This document shows positions 7,886-17,439 of a stretch of DNA of 64,000 nt, piece by piece (position 1 is the first letter of the stretch; the number at the start of each line of letters is the position of its first letter). The position numbers and the translations under genes are program-made. This DNA comes from Arthrobacter sp. S39 (lineage in GTDB: Bacteria; Actinomycetota; Actinomycetes; Actinomycetales; Micrococcaceae), in assembly GCF_004320525.1 (NCBI RefSeq), contig NZ_SIHX01000002.1, positions 434,001-498,000 on the forward strand, in the 5' to 3' direction. A model generated the notes under the pieces. The model was not told where the DNA came from, made no database searches, and saw only the letters and a list, made by a program, of their open reading frames with translations.

Positions 7886-9238
7886 TCAGCGCTTCTTGGG
7901 TGCCCGTTTCGCGGCCGCGTTGACCGCCGCCTTCACGGCGGGTGGCAGGCCGGCCTGCTCGGTCTCGGGCTCGGCGGCCGTGCCCCGCGCTTTCGCGATC
8001 GCCTTCATGCCGTGGTAGATCACCAGGGCGGCGGCCGAGCCCAGCGCAATGCCGGTGAATTTCAGTTCCCCAATGGTCCAGGTGTAGTCGGCGATGCCGA
8101 TGATCAGCGCCACGGCGGCCGTGGTCAGGTTCACCGGGTTGGAGAAGTTGACCTTGTTCTGCACCCAGATCTTGACGCCCAGGATGCCGATCATGCCGTA
8201 CAGCATGGTCGCGGCGCCGCCCAGCACGCCCGGCGGAACGGTGGCGATCAGTTCGCCGAATTTCGGCGAGAAGCTCAGCACGATGGCGAACGCCCCCGCC
8301 ACCCAGTACGCCGCCGTCGAATAGACCTTGGTGGCGGCCATAACGCCGATGTTCTCCGCGTAGGTGGTGGTGCCCGAACCGCCGCCGAGGCCGGCCAGGA
8401 CCGTGGCCGCCCCGTCTGCCATCAGCGCGCGGCCGGAGACGCCGTCGAGGTTCTGCCCGGTCATGGCTGACACGGACTTCACGTGCCCGATGTTCTCGGC
8501 CACGAGCACCAGCACCACGGGCACAAAGAGGCCCAGGACGCCCCAGTGGAATTCCGGCGTCTGGAACTGCGGCAGGCCAACCCAGGCCGCGGCGTCCATC
8601 TTTTCGTAGTTCACTTCACCGCGCAGCATGGCCACCAGGTAGCCCACCACCACGCCCACCAGGATGCTGAGGCGCCCGATGATTCCGCGGAACAGGACGC
8701 TGACCAGGATGATCGTGGCCAGCGTGATGACGGCGGTGATGGGGGCGGCGTCGAAGTTCATTTTGGCGGCGGGGGCAAGGTTCAGGCCGATCAGTGCCAC
8801 GATGGCGCCGGTGACGATCGGCGGCATCAGCCGGTTGATCCAGCCCGCGCCGAACTTCTGCACCAGCGCACCGATCAGGGCCAGTGCGACGCCGGCAAGC
8901 ACCACTCCGCCTAGCGCACCGGGCACGCCGAACTGCTGCTGGGACGCCATGATGGGGGCGATGAACGCGAAACTGGAGCCAAGGTAGCTGGGCACGCGGC
9001 CCTTGGTGATGACCAGGAACAGCAGCGTGCCGACGCCGGAGAAGAACAGGGTGGTGGCCGGCGGCATGCCCGTGATGATGGGCACCAGGAACGTGGCTCC
9101 GAACATGGCCACCACGTGCTGCATTCCCACCCCGATGGTCAGGGGCCAGGCGAGCCGCTCATCAGGGGCCACGACGTGGCCGGGCCGGATGGATTTGCCG
9201 TTGCCGTGGAGCTTCCATTTCATTCCGAGCATGCTCAT
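7886..9238 (-). CDS. Uracil-xanthine permease (NCS2 family)
   Basis: This 450-residue membrane protein belongs to the nucleobase:cation symporter-2 family. Features include the N-terminal GVGMQHVVAMFGATFLVPII, the helix-breaking GSSFAFIAPI, the substrate-site LVAENIGHVKSV and the family signature region GGGSGTTTYAENIGVMAATK. About 12-14 membrane segments are expected. The closest functional guess is uracil uptake (UraA-like), since a RutE-like reductase lies divergently, but xanthine or another nucleobase is possible. The ATG at 9238 is preceded by AAAGG at suitable spacing. The C-terminal tail is basic and rich in Ala and Lys. Confidence 0.92.
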   Translation of the reverse strand: MSMLGMKWKLHGNGKSIRPGHVVAPDERLAWPLTIGVGMQHVVAMFGATFLVPIITGMPPATTLFFSGVGTLLFLVITKGRVPSYLGSSFAFIAPIMASQQQFGVPGALGGVVLAGVALALIGALVQKFGAGWINRLMPPIVTGAIVALIGLNLAPAAKMNFDAAPITAVITLATIILVSVLFRGIIGRLSILVGVVVGYLVAMLRGEVNYEKMDAAAWVGLPQFQTPEFHWGVLGLFVPVVLVLVAENIGHVKSVSAMTGQNLDGVSGRALMADGAATVLAGLGGGSGTTTYAENIGVMAATKVYSTAAYWVAGAFAIVLSFSPKFGELIATVPPGVLGGAATMLYGMIGILGVKIWVQNKVNFSNPVNLTTAAVALIIGIADYTWTIGELKFTGIALGSAAALVIYHGMKAIAKARGTAAEPETEQAGLPPAVKAAVNAAAKRAPKKR

Positions 9239-9496
9239 GGCGGAGGCCTTTCGAGGGGGTTGCCGCGGGGGCAGGGATCTTCCGCAGCAAGAATACCGCG
9301 CAGGTCGTCATTCCTAAGCGTGTTCGCGGATCAGAACGGTCAAGGCCAGGAGCTGCGGGCTAGCCCCTGGGCCGGGCGCGCTGTGGGCAACGTCACCTGC
9401 CGTCACGGGAAGAGGACTCAATCGCTTGAAGTTGCAACCATAGGAAGAGAAACAGACAGCCGCCGCCTGGTGGGCTGCCCAGCGAAAGGTAAGCCA
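9239..9496. promoter_or_regulatory. Divergent intergenic region of permease and nitroreductase
   Basis: This 258-bp stretch lies between two divergent genes and holds no convincing coding frame of its own. The most promoter-like part is 9425-9460, an AT-richer stretch containing CTTGAAGTTGCAACCATAGG followed by GAAGAGAAACAG. No clear palindromic operator was found. Confidence 0.3.
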
Positions 9497-10102
9497 ATGA
9501 CTATTGCCCACGAAGAAGCGGCCATCGATTCGGCCGCCGTCGACGCCATCTTTGCCGAGGCCCGCACCGCCAACTCCTTCACCGGCGAGGTGACCGAGGA
9601 CCAGGCCCGCGCCATCTACGAGCTCACCAAGTTCGGCCCCACCGCGTTCAACTCCCAGCCCCTGCGCGTCACCTACGTCCGCTCGGACGAGGCCCGCGCC
9701 ACGCTCGTTGACACCCTGGCCAACGGCAACAAGGCCAAGACTGCCTCCGCGCCGCTGGTTGCCGTCCTCAGCTACGACACCGCCTGGGCCGAGCAGTGGG
9801 ATAACTTCCTCCCCGGGTACAACGCGCCGAAGGCCATGTACGACGCCGCCCCGGACCTCGCAGCGTCCACCGGCAACAACAACGCGCACCTGCAGGCCGG
9901 CTACTTCATCCTGGCCGTCCGGTCCCTCGGCCTCGCCGCGGGTCCGATGACCGGAGCCGACTTCGGTGCGATCGATGCTGCTTTCTTCCCGGCCGGTGAC
10001 CAGAAGAGCTTCCTGGTGGTCAACATCGGGCAGCCCGCTGAGGACGCCTGGGGCGCCGCGAAGCCCAAGTTCAGCTACGACGACGTCGTCCGCACCGTCT
10101 AA
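9497..10102 (+). CDS. RutE-like malonic semialdehyde reductase / nitroreductase family protein
   Basis: The 201-residue protein matches the RutE/HadB branch of the FMN-dependent nitroreductase family: DAIFAEARTANSFTGEV, then YELTKFGPTAFNSQPLRVTY, then NNNAHLQAGYFILAVRSLGL and GPMTGADFGAIDAAFF. RutE reduces malonic semialdehyde to 3-hydroxypropionate in pyrimidine catabolism. GAAAGG precedes the ATG. Its divergent neighbour is a uracil/xanthine permease, which fits pyrimidine use, but no other rut genes are in the window. A general quinone or nitro-compound reductase is the alternative. Confidence 0.88.
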   Translation: MTIAHEEAAIDSAAVDAIFAEARTANSFTGEVTEDQARAIYELTKFGPTAFNSQPLRVTYVRSDEARATLVDTLANGNKAKTASAPLVAVLSYDTAWAEQWDNFLPGYNAPKAMYDAAPDLAASTGNNNAHLQAGYFILAVRSLGLAAGPMTGADFGAIDAAFFPAGDQKSFLVVNIGQPAEDAWGAAKPKFSYDDVVRTV

Positions 10103-10111
10103 TCCGAACCG

Positions 10112-10555
10112 TCAGGCAGAAGGTGCTTTCGGGCGCCGCTTCGACAGTTCAGCCTGGTCGCCCGCGGAAGCTGCAGTTGTTGCAGCGGCGGGGTCCGGGC
10201 AGAGGTGAGCGGCGGCGTCCCGAAGATCCTGGGCGCGGAACGGCTTGGTCAGGTAGGCGGCGGCGCCGGAGGCCATACCGGCGAGAAGGTCATCATCTTC
10301 CGCCCGGGCAGTAATGAACAGCAGCGGCGCCGAGCTCAGCGCCCGCACGGCCCTGGCCACGACGTGGCCGTCCATGTCCGGCAGCCCGAGGTCCAACGTG
10401 ACCAGGGAGACGGCCGGGTCGGCGGCCGCGGCGATGCCTTCCGCTCCTGTGGCCACTGAGCGGACCTCGAAACCGGCACGCCTCAGCACCATCCCGATCA
10501 GTCCGCGGATGTCGTCATTGTCCTCAATGACAAGACAGATGCGTTGTTTTTCCAT
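10112..10555 (-). CDS. Single-domain response regulator (CheY-like receiver)
   Basis: Residues 5-120 form a receiver domain: the acidic pocket in VIEDNDDIRG, the phospho-acceptor Asp in LVTLDLGLPDMDG, the Thr in LFITARAEDDD and the Lys in AYLTKPFRAQDL. No DNA-binding or enzymatic output domain follows, only a short Ala-rich basic tail, so it must act through protein contacts or as a phosphate sink. No kinase gene is adjacent, so it is an orphan. It converges on the nitroreductase gene with a 9-bp gap. Confidence 0.9.
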   Translation of the reverse strand: MEKQRICLVIEDNDDIRGLIGMVLRRAGFEVRSVATGAEGIAAAADPAVSLVTLDLGLPDMDGHVVARAVRALSSAPLLFITARAEDDDLLAGMASGAAAYLTKPFRAQDLRDAAAHLCPDPAAATTAASAGDQAELSKRRPKAPSA

Positions 10556-10661
10556 GGAAGCCCCCCGGCCCTAGCTACGACAAGTATAGGGCGCCACGTT
10601 TCCGGGTCGGGTGCGGCGTCAAAGGCCCCGGCGCGAGACTACATAGTGCGTGACTCTATTG

Positions 10662-11894
10662 CTAGGCCAGGACCAGCAGCCCGGTGGTGAACATGACTGC
10701 CAGGCCGAGGATGATCCCGGCCGTTGTGGCGGCCGTGAAGGTCATCCCTGCCTTGTCCTTCAGCATTGGGAGCAGTTTGACCGCCACCTGGGCCACCGCC
10801 CCGGCTCCGACGCCGAGCAGGAACGCGGCAAGTGCCGGCTGGTAGACGGTTGCTCCGATGAGCGCCCCGGCGATGGCCGGCGCTCCGGCCACGAGCCCCA
10901 GGGCTGCGAGCCGGGGAAGGCCAGGCGGCTGCTTTGCCAGCGGCGTGACGATGGCGAGGCCCTCGGTGGTGTTGTGGATGGCGAAGCCGATGATCAGCGA
11001 AGCGCCCAGGGCGAGTGAACCAACAGCGTAGGCGGAGCCGATCGCGAGTCCTTCGCCGAGGTTGTGCAGGCCGATGCCGATGGCGATCAGCAGCGCGAGG
11101 CGGTGCGGCGGAAGGGCTGCGGACGTGCCCTCCGCGGCCGGTTCACGGCGATGGCGCATCCAGGCGTCCGTTCCCTCCAGCAGCAAGTACGCCACCGCGG
11201 CGCCGAGGAACACCACCATCGGGCCGCCGAACGCCCTGTTGTCGGCAACGAGTTCCGTGGCTTCCAGGGTGGCGTCGATGGCCAGGAAGGCGAGCAGGCC
11301 CACCGTGACGCCGAGCAGTATGCGGACCCAGGATGCGGGCGCACGCCGCACGAACGGCATCCACAGCATCCCGAGGGCCACCGGAATGACGCCCACGTAG
11401 ACGCCCAGCAGCGTCATGAGGGCAAAGAATGAACCGCCGCGTTCCGGACTCAGTGCGGCCGCTTCAATGGCCGCCGGGATCTTGCCGCCGTTCGAGGTCA
11501 CCAGGGCCACCTCGTAGGGATCGCCGTCCACCCAGGAGTAGCTGATGGTGAGCGTGGTGGACTCCAGCGGGGCCATGGTCTCCCGGGTCTGCGTGAACAT
11601 GGCGTAGTAGTCCGAGACGTTGACCTGGGCGATGGACACCGGATCCGGTCCCTCGTTGCGGACTGTGATGGCGATCTGTCCGGGCGTGAGGCGGACATCT
11701 TCGACGGCGATCTCCTCCTTGGGCGGGACGCCCTCGGAAAGTCTGTTGAGTCCGGGCGCGTTGAGCACGGTGAACAGGCCCAGCACGATCGCGATCAGGA
11801 CCAGGGGCCCTAGTCCGAGCAGCCATGCCGGCACTGGTGGCCTGCGGTGCGGCGCGGCCGCCTGGCCGGCCGCCGTCTTTTCGTCCAGGCTCAT
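10662..11894 (-). CDS. ZIP-family metal transporter with N-terminal extracytoplasmic domain
   Basis: The C-terminal portion (about residues 155-410) is a ZIP transporter with eight or so helices. The metal-site motifs are GIGLHNLGEGLAIGSA and FAIHNTTEGLAIVTPL, where paired His/Asn/Glu residues bind divalent metal. The N-terminal 150 residues are unusual: one membrane anchor (about 23-43) and then a roughly 90-residue beta-rich domain (VEDVRLTPGQIAITVRNEGP and later TTLTISYSWVDGDPYEVAL) that should lie outside the membrane. The start codon overlaps the stop of the upstream multicopper oxidase gene by four bases (ATGA), so the two are translationally coupled. Zn, Mn or Fe import is plausible; the nearby DtxR-type regulator favours Mn or Fe. 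Confidence 0.9.
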   Translation of the reverse strand: MSLDEKTAAGQAAAPHRRPPVPAWLLGLGPLVLIAIVLGLFTVLNAPGLNRLSEGVPPKEEIAVEDVRLTPGQIAITVRNEGPDPVSIAQVNVSDYYAMFTQTRETMAPLESTTLTISYSWVDGDPYEVALVTSNGGKIPAAIEAAALSPERGGSFFALMTLLGVYVGVIPVALGMLWMPFVRRAPASWVRILLGVTVGLLAFLAIDATLEATELVADNRAFGGPMVVFLGAAVAYLLLEGTDAWMRHRREPAAEGTSAALPPHRLALLIAIGIGLHNLGEGLAIGSAYAVGSLALGASLIIGFAIHNTTEGLAIVTPLAKQPPGLPRLAALGLVAGAPAIAGALIGATVYQPALAAFLLGVGAGAVAQVAVKLLPMLKDKAGMTFTAATTAGIILGLAVMFTTGLLVLA

Positions 11895-12976
11895 GCTGCG
11901 CCTACTTCGAAGAAGCCCATCCAGCCCAGTTCCGCGAACTCGGTCTTGTGGGCGTGGAACATGTACTTGCCGGGGAAGGGAAAGCGCAGTTCGACGATGC
12001 CGCGCTGGCCCTGCACCTGGGAGATGGTGTCGGTGTATTCGCTGGGCGTCAGCATGGTGCCGGTGGGGTAGTAGTGGAAGAAGTTGCCGTGTATGTGGAA
12101 GGAATTGATGGGGTCGTATTCCAGCACGTTGATGAGGTGGATGCGGACCAGCGCGTGCTGTTTTACCTGGACCGGAAAGTCCATGAAGTGGAACGGCAGG
12201 CCGTTGACGGAATAGAACTCGTTGTCGTCCCCGCCGTCGGTGTTGTAGCCGTTCATGACCATGACCATTTCGTCGTCGGCCGGCGGGCGGCCCTCGCGGG
12301 GCTCAATGATGAAGCCGCCGTAGAGTCCCTTGGCGATGTGGGGTGCAAGCGGAGACTGGTGGCAGTGGTACAGGTGCGTGCCGAACGGCGTGGCGTCGAA
12401 TTCGTAGGTGAAGCTCTGGCCTGGCGCGATCGAGCCCGCCCCGATGCCGGGTGTCCCGTCCATCCCGGCCGTGTGGATGCCATGGAAGTGCATGGTGTGG
12501 GGGTGGGCGCCGGCGTTGGTGAAGTTGATCCGCAGCGCATCGCCTTCGCGGGCCCAAAGTGTGGGGCCGGGGATCCGGCCGTTGTAGGTCCAGCCGGGGA
12601 AGGTGATGCCGGGCGCGATCTCGAAGTCCTTGTCAACGGCAACGATGTCCCACACCCGCAAGGTCCTGCCGTCCGGCAGAAGGCTGGTTTTCCCGCGGTC
12701 GAAGTCCCGCAGGATGGCGGTCGGGTCAATGCCGGCCCGCCCCGGCAGGACCGAGCCGCCCGCGAAGCCGGCGTGGCCGGCGTGGCTTGTGGCGGCCGCG
12801 GAGGTGGCCGTGCCGGTATTTCCTGAAGCGGTGTTTCCGGAACCGCCGCCATGCTGGTCATGACCGCTGGATGCGTGCGCCTGGAACGTCGAAAAGGCAG
12901 GGACGGCCGCCAGTGCGGCCGCGCCGGACAGCATGGACCGCCTGCTGGGGAGCTGCGCCGCCAATTTTTTCGGCAT
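11891..12976 (-). CDS. Multicopper oxidase (secreted, two-cupredoxin type)
   Basis: The 361-residue protein starts with a twin-Arg/hydrophobic leader (RRSMLSGAAALAAVPAFSTF), so Tat export is likely, followed by a His/Gly/Ser-rich linker (HDQHGGGSGN, HAGHAGFAGG). The copper motifs are in place: HTMHFHGIHT, THLYHCHQSPL, NSFHIHGNFFHYY and MFHAHKTEFAELGWMGFF. The spacing fits a compact two-domain laccase or nitrite-reductase-like fold. Such enzymes oxidise Mn(II), Fe(II), Cu(I) or phenols using oxygen. Coupling to a ZIP transporter and divergence from a DtxR-type regulator suggest a role in metal oxidation or acquisition. Nitrite reduction is the main alternative. Confidence 0.9.
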   Translation of the reverse strand: MPKKLAAQLPSRRSMLSGAAALAAVPAFSTFQAHASSGHDQHGGGSGNTASGNTGTATSAAATSHAGHAGFAGGSVLPGRAGIDPTAILRDFDRGKTSLLPDGRTLRVWDIVAVDKDFEIAPGITFPGWTYNGRIPGPTLWAREGDALRINFTNAGAHPHTMHFHGIHTAGMDGTPGIGAGSIAPGQSFTYEFDATPFGTHLYHCHQSPLAPHIAKGLYGGFIIEPREGRPPADDEMVMVMNGYNTDGGDDNEFYSVNGLPFHFMDFPVQVKQHALVRIHLINVLEYDPINSFHIHGNFFHYYPTGTMLTPSEYTDTISQVQGQRGIVELRFPFPGKYMFHAHKTEFAELGWMGFFEVGAA

Positions 12977-13003
12977 GCCGATTCCGTTTCACTTCATCGC
13001 GAA

Positions 13004-13028
13004 AACAAATTTGTTCGTTAAGCCTAAC
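13004..13028. promoter_or_regulatory. Palindromic operator region between oxidase and DtxR-type gene
   Basis: Two adjacent palindromes lie in the 73-bp gap between divergent genes: a perfect 12-bp AACAAATTTGTT (13004-13015) and GTTAAGCCTAAC (13017-13028), symmetric at 10 of 12 positions. The second resembles the TTAGG/CCTAA-type boxes bound by DtxR/MntR proteins. Either could carry the operator of the metal regulator that starts at 13050. Confidence 0.6.
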
Positions 13029-13049
13029 ATTTAAGGTGGGCTTGGTACT

Positions 13050-13733
13050 ATGGACGTCATGCCGGTCTCTGATTTGTCCCACGCCGCACAGAATTATTTG
13101 AAGCTGATCTGGTCAGCCACGGAGTGGTCGCCGGCCCCCATCACAGTCAGCGTGATGGCCGAACGGCTCGGCGTGCGGCCCTCCACCGTCTCGGACGGGA
13201 TCAAGAAACTGGCCGGCCAGGGGCTCGTCACCCATGCGCCCTACGGCAGCATCGAGCTGACGGACGCGGGGCGCGCCCATGCCGTCGCGATGGTCCGCCG
13301 GCACCGTCTGCTGGAGACTTTCCTGGTGGACGTGCTCGGGTACAGCTGGGATGAGGTCCACGATGAGGCCGAGGTCCTGGAGCATACCGTCTCGGACACG
13401 CTGATCGACAGGATGGACCGGAAGCTCGGCCATCCCGTCCGGGATCCGCACGGCGACCCCATTCCCGGGGCCGACGGCCGGCCCAGCATGCCGAAGGGGA
13501 CCCAGCTCTCCGCCGCCGCGGCGGGCAACACGGTGGCCATCACCCGCATTTCGGATGCGGACCCGCAGATGCTGCGCTACTTCACCGAGCTGGGTCTCGC
13601 GCCGGACACCAGGCTGACCGTCACGGAGCACCGCCCCTATGCGGACGTCACCACCGTCCGCGTGCACGAACCCGAGCGGGACATCGACCTGGGCGCATCA
13701 GCGTCCGATGCCATCTGGGTGGTCGCAGTCTAG
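13050..13733 (+). CDS. DtxR/MntR-family metal-dependent transcriptional regulator
   Basis: The 227-residue protein has the DtxR layout. A winged helix-turn-helix occupies residues 10-75 (NYLKLIWSATEW, VMAERLGVRPSTVSDGIKKL). A metal-binding dimerisation domain follows (VRRHRLLETFLVDVLGYSWD, DEAEVLEHTVSDTLIDRMD, then DPHGDPIPG). The C-terminal FeoA/SH3-like domain covers about 150-227. With Fe(II) or Mn(II) bound, such proteins repress metal-uptake genes. AAGGTGGG lies nine bases before the ATG at 13050. It is divergent from the multicopper oxidase-ZIP operon with palindromes between, so it probably controls that operon and itself. Whether Mn or Fe is the corepressor cannot be told from the residues visible. 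Confidence 0.93.
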   Translation: MDVMPVSDLSHAAQNYLKLIWSATEWSPAPITVSVMAERLGVRPSTVSDGIKKLAGQGLVTHAPYGSIELTDAGRAHAVAMVRRHRLLETFLVDVLGYSWDEVHDEAEVLEHTVSDTLIDRMDRKLGHPVRDPHGDPIPGADGRPSMPKGTQLSAAAAGNTVAITRISDADPQMLRYFTELGLAPDTRLTVTEHRPYADVTTVRVHEPERDIDLGASASDAIWVVAV

Positions 13734-13764
13734 GACCGGCCCGCGGCCGATCGCCGGCCGGCTC

Positions 13765-13797
13765 CCGCTGCCTGCTGCCATCCGGCGCAGGCAGCGG
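13765..13797. terminator. Hairpin between convergent genes (possible bidirectional terminator)
   Basis: CCGCTGCCTG (13765-13774) pairs perfectly with CAGGCAGCGG (13788-13797) around a 13-nt loop, in the 78-bp gap between the stop codons of the convergent regulator and phosphoglucomutase genes. No T-run follows on either strand, so terminator function is inferred from position and stem strength. Confidence 0.5.
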
Positions 13798-13811
13798 TCC
13801 CCAACAGGTTC

Positions 13812-15464
<1,653 letters not shown>

Positions 15465-15704
15465 GGCACCAGCATGCCAGACGTGGGCTGGAGTCAAAAC
15501 GCACTGCCCGAAATGCGGCCCCTATGACGCGGAAAGTCCCCCCGCCGCCGGCCGGAGGCAAGTAGTCAACCTGAGTACAGCAGGCCAAAAGTACTTATAT
15601 ACCGGGCACCCGCGTCGCTGTTACTTTCAAAAAACCTCGTAAGGACAAGGACGACGGCGGGACTCACCGCCGGGGTCGGACGGCGGAAGAGTGGGGGACC
15701 GGTC
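15465..15704. promoter_or_regulatory. Divergent intergenic region of pgm and NERD-protein gene
   Basis: This 240-bp region has no credible coding frame. The stretch 15586-15604 is AT-rich (CAAAAGTACTTATATACCGG) and includes TTATAT, a candidate -10 element for the plus-strand gene that starts about 100 bp downstream. No operator-like palindrome was noticed. Confidence 0.3.
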
Positions 15705-16637
15705 ATGGCGGCAGGCGACAGCGCAGCCGAGCAGTCCCGGCTGGCTTCTGAACGGGTCGCACGCCTCAAACGCCAGCTGGACCTGGCCGAGCGGGCCACT
15801 AAATCGTGGGACACCAGCGCGGTGGGCGAACGGGTGGTGGCCGACCGGCTGAGCCAACTCATCCCGCACGGCTGGTACGTGCTCCACGACGTGCACTGGC
15901 CCGGGCGGCCGAAAGCCATCCTGGACCACGTGCTTGTGGGGCCGGGCGGCATAGTGGTGGTGGACGCCAAGAACTGGACCGGTGAGGTCCGCGTTTCCTC
16001 GGGTGTCCTGTGGCAGGGGCGGTATTCGCGGACCCAGTCTGTGGAAGGCGCGCTGGCCCAGTGCGCCGCGGTGGCCTCCGTGCTGTCGCCGCCGCACCGG
16101 CGGCTGGTCCGCCCGCTGATCTGCATGGCCGCCCAGCCCGACCTCTTTGGCATCACCAGCTCGGACGTGGCAGTGGCCGGCGTGGACCGCGTTGTTGCGG
16201 CGGTGACGGCGCTCCCGGCCGTGCTGGACCAGCAGACGGTGGTTGGCCTCTATGCCCACCTGGGCCAGATGCTGACCCAGGACCAGGAAGACAGTGCGCT
16301 TTTGGGAATGCGCGCGCCGGCCGAAACCCCGTCCGGGACGGCGGCGTCAGCCCCGTCACCGGCCGGAAGCCCACAGGCTGACACGGGACAGGCTGCCAGC
16401 GGGCCTGCAGGCAGGGGACAGCAGGCAGCCAAGGGACTGAAGGGCCGTCCGCAGGTCGCCAAGTCCGCCGGACACCGGCCTGCGGTTCCCCGCCAGGGCA
16501 GCCGCGGAACCGTGGCCGGAACAGGCGGCCGGAAGTCCCGGGCCCACGACCACGCGGCCGGCAGCATGGCCAGGCTCGTCCTCCTGGGCGCCTTTGTGAT
16601 CTTTGCGGTGTACATCCTGCCTTACTGGGGCCGGTAG
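15705..16637 (+). CDS. NERD-domain protein with C-terminal membrane anchor
   Basis: Residues 40-150 form a nuclease-related (NERD) domain: TSAVGERVVADRLSQL, then ILDHVLVGPGGIVVVDAKNW. The Glu, Asp, Asp-Ala-Lys pattern matches the restriction-enzyme-like core. A roughly 90-residue Gly/Ala/Gln-rich linker (about 205-285) leads to one C-terminal transmembrane helix (MARLVLLGAFVIFAVYILPY), so the NERD domain probably sits on the cytoplasmic face. The N-terminus has a short basic coiled-coil-like segment (LASERVARLKRQLDLAERA). Function in this family is poorly known; nucleic acid processing is assumed from the fold. Confidence 0.87.
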   Translation: MAAGDSAAEQSRLASERVARLKRQLDLAERATKSWDTSAVGERVVADRLSQLIPHGWYVLHDVHWPGRPKAILDHVLVGPGGIVVVDAKNWTGEVRVSSGVLWQGRYSRTQSVEGALAQCAAVASVLSPPHRRLVRPLICMAAQPDLFGITSSDVAVAGVDRVVAAVTALPAVLDQQTVVGLYAHLGQMLTQDQEDSALLGMRAPAETPSGTAASAPSPAGSPQADTGQAASGPAGRGQQAAKGLKGRPQVAKSAGHRPAVPRQGSRGTVAGTGGRKSRAHDHAAGSMARLVLLGAFVIFAVYILPYWGR

Positions 16638-16708
16638 GACCGTGAACCGGTGGTCCCGGCAACAGTGCTGGCGGTAGGCTGGGAACACAGACTTTTGAGG
16701 GGGAAATC

Positions 16709-17389
16709 ATGAGTGACCAGCCAACGCCGCGCCCGGATTCACAGGGGTCCGGCACCCACGCCTCGGGCGATTCGCCGGCAGGCTACGAGCCGCCGCAGTT
16801 TGTGCCGCCGCAGGGCACCGACATCCCCGCACCGCCGCTCTACGGCCAGAACCAGTTCGGGCAGAACCAGTACGGTGCCGGACAGTACGGCCAGAACCCG
16901 CCGGGGCAGGACCAGCCGCACCAGGGGCAGGGCACCTACGGCCAGCCGGAGTTTGGCCAGAGCCAGCACAGCGCCGGCCAGTACGGCCAGCCTGGCGAAC
17001 AGTACGGCTCGCCCTATGCGCCTGCCGACCCCTATGGCCAGCCTTCCGCCTACGGACAGCCGCCCAGCCCCTATGGCCAGCCCGGCCCTTATGGCCAGCC
17101 CAATCCGTACGGGCAGCCTGCGTACTACGGCATGCCGGCTGAGCCCAAGGGGCTCAGCATCGCCAGCATGGTGTGCGGCATCGCCTCGGTCATCCTCGGC
17201 TGGTTCCTGCTTCCGCAGGTCGCTGCGATCATCACCGGCCACCTGGCGCTCAAGCGTGAACCCTCAGGCAAGGGCATGTCCATCACCGGGCTGGTCCTCG
17301 GCTACCTCTGCCTCCTGGGCTACGGCGCCTTCTGGTTACTGGTTGTCGTGGCCGGGGCCATGTACAGCACGTCCGGATACTCCTACTAA
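16709..17389 (+). CDS. DUF4190 membrane protein with Gln-Gly-Tyr-Pro repeat N-terminus
   Basis: The first 145 residues are low-complexity and built from short repeats such as YGQP, YGQN and [12 protein letters not shown], typical of actinobacterial membrane proteins with disordered cytoplasmic tails. The last 75 residues form the DUF4190 domain with two helices: [20 protein letters not shown] and [20 protein letters not shown], separated by [21 protein letters not shown] precedes the ATG. No specific function is known. The repeats may mediate protein contacts near the division or growth machinery; that is speculation from similar proteins. Confidence 0.85.
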   Translation: MSDQPTPRPDSQGSGTHASGDSPAGYEPPQFVPPQGTDIPAPPLYGQNQFGQNQYGAGQYGQNPPGQDQPHQGQGTYGQPEFGQSQHSAGQYGQPGEQYGSPYAPADPYGQPSAYGQPPSPYGQPGPYGQPNPYGQPAYYGMPAEPKGLSIASMVCGIASVILGWFLLPQVAAIITGHLALKREPSGKGMSITGLVLGYLCLLGYGAFWLLVVVAGAMYSTSGYSY

Positions 17390-17439
17390 GCCACCGGCGG
17401 GACGTGCCGCAGTTCCGCCGCCCGCCGTCTCCTGACGGA

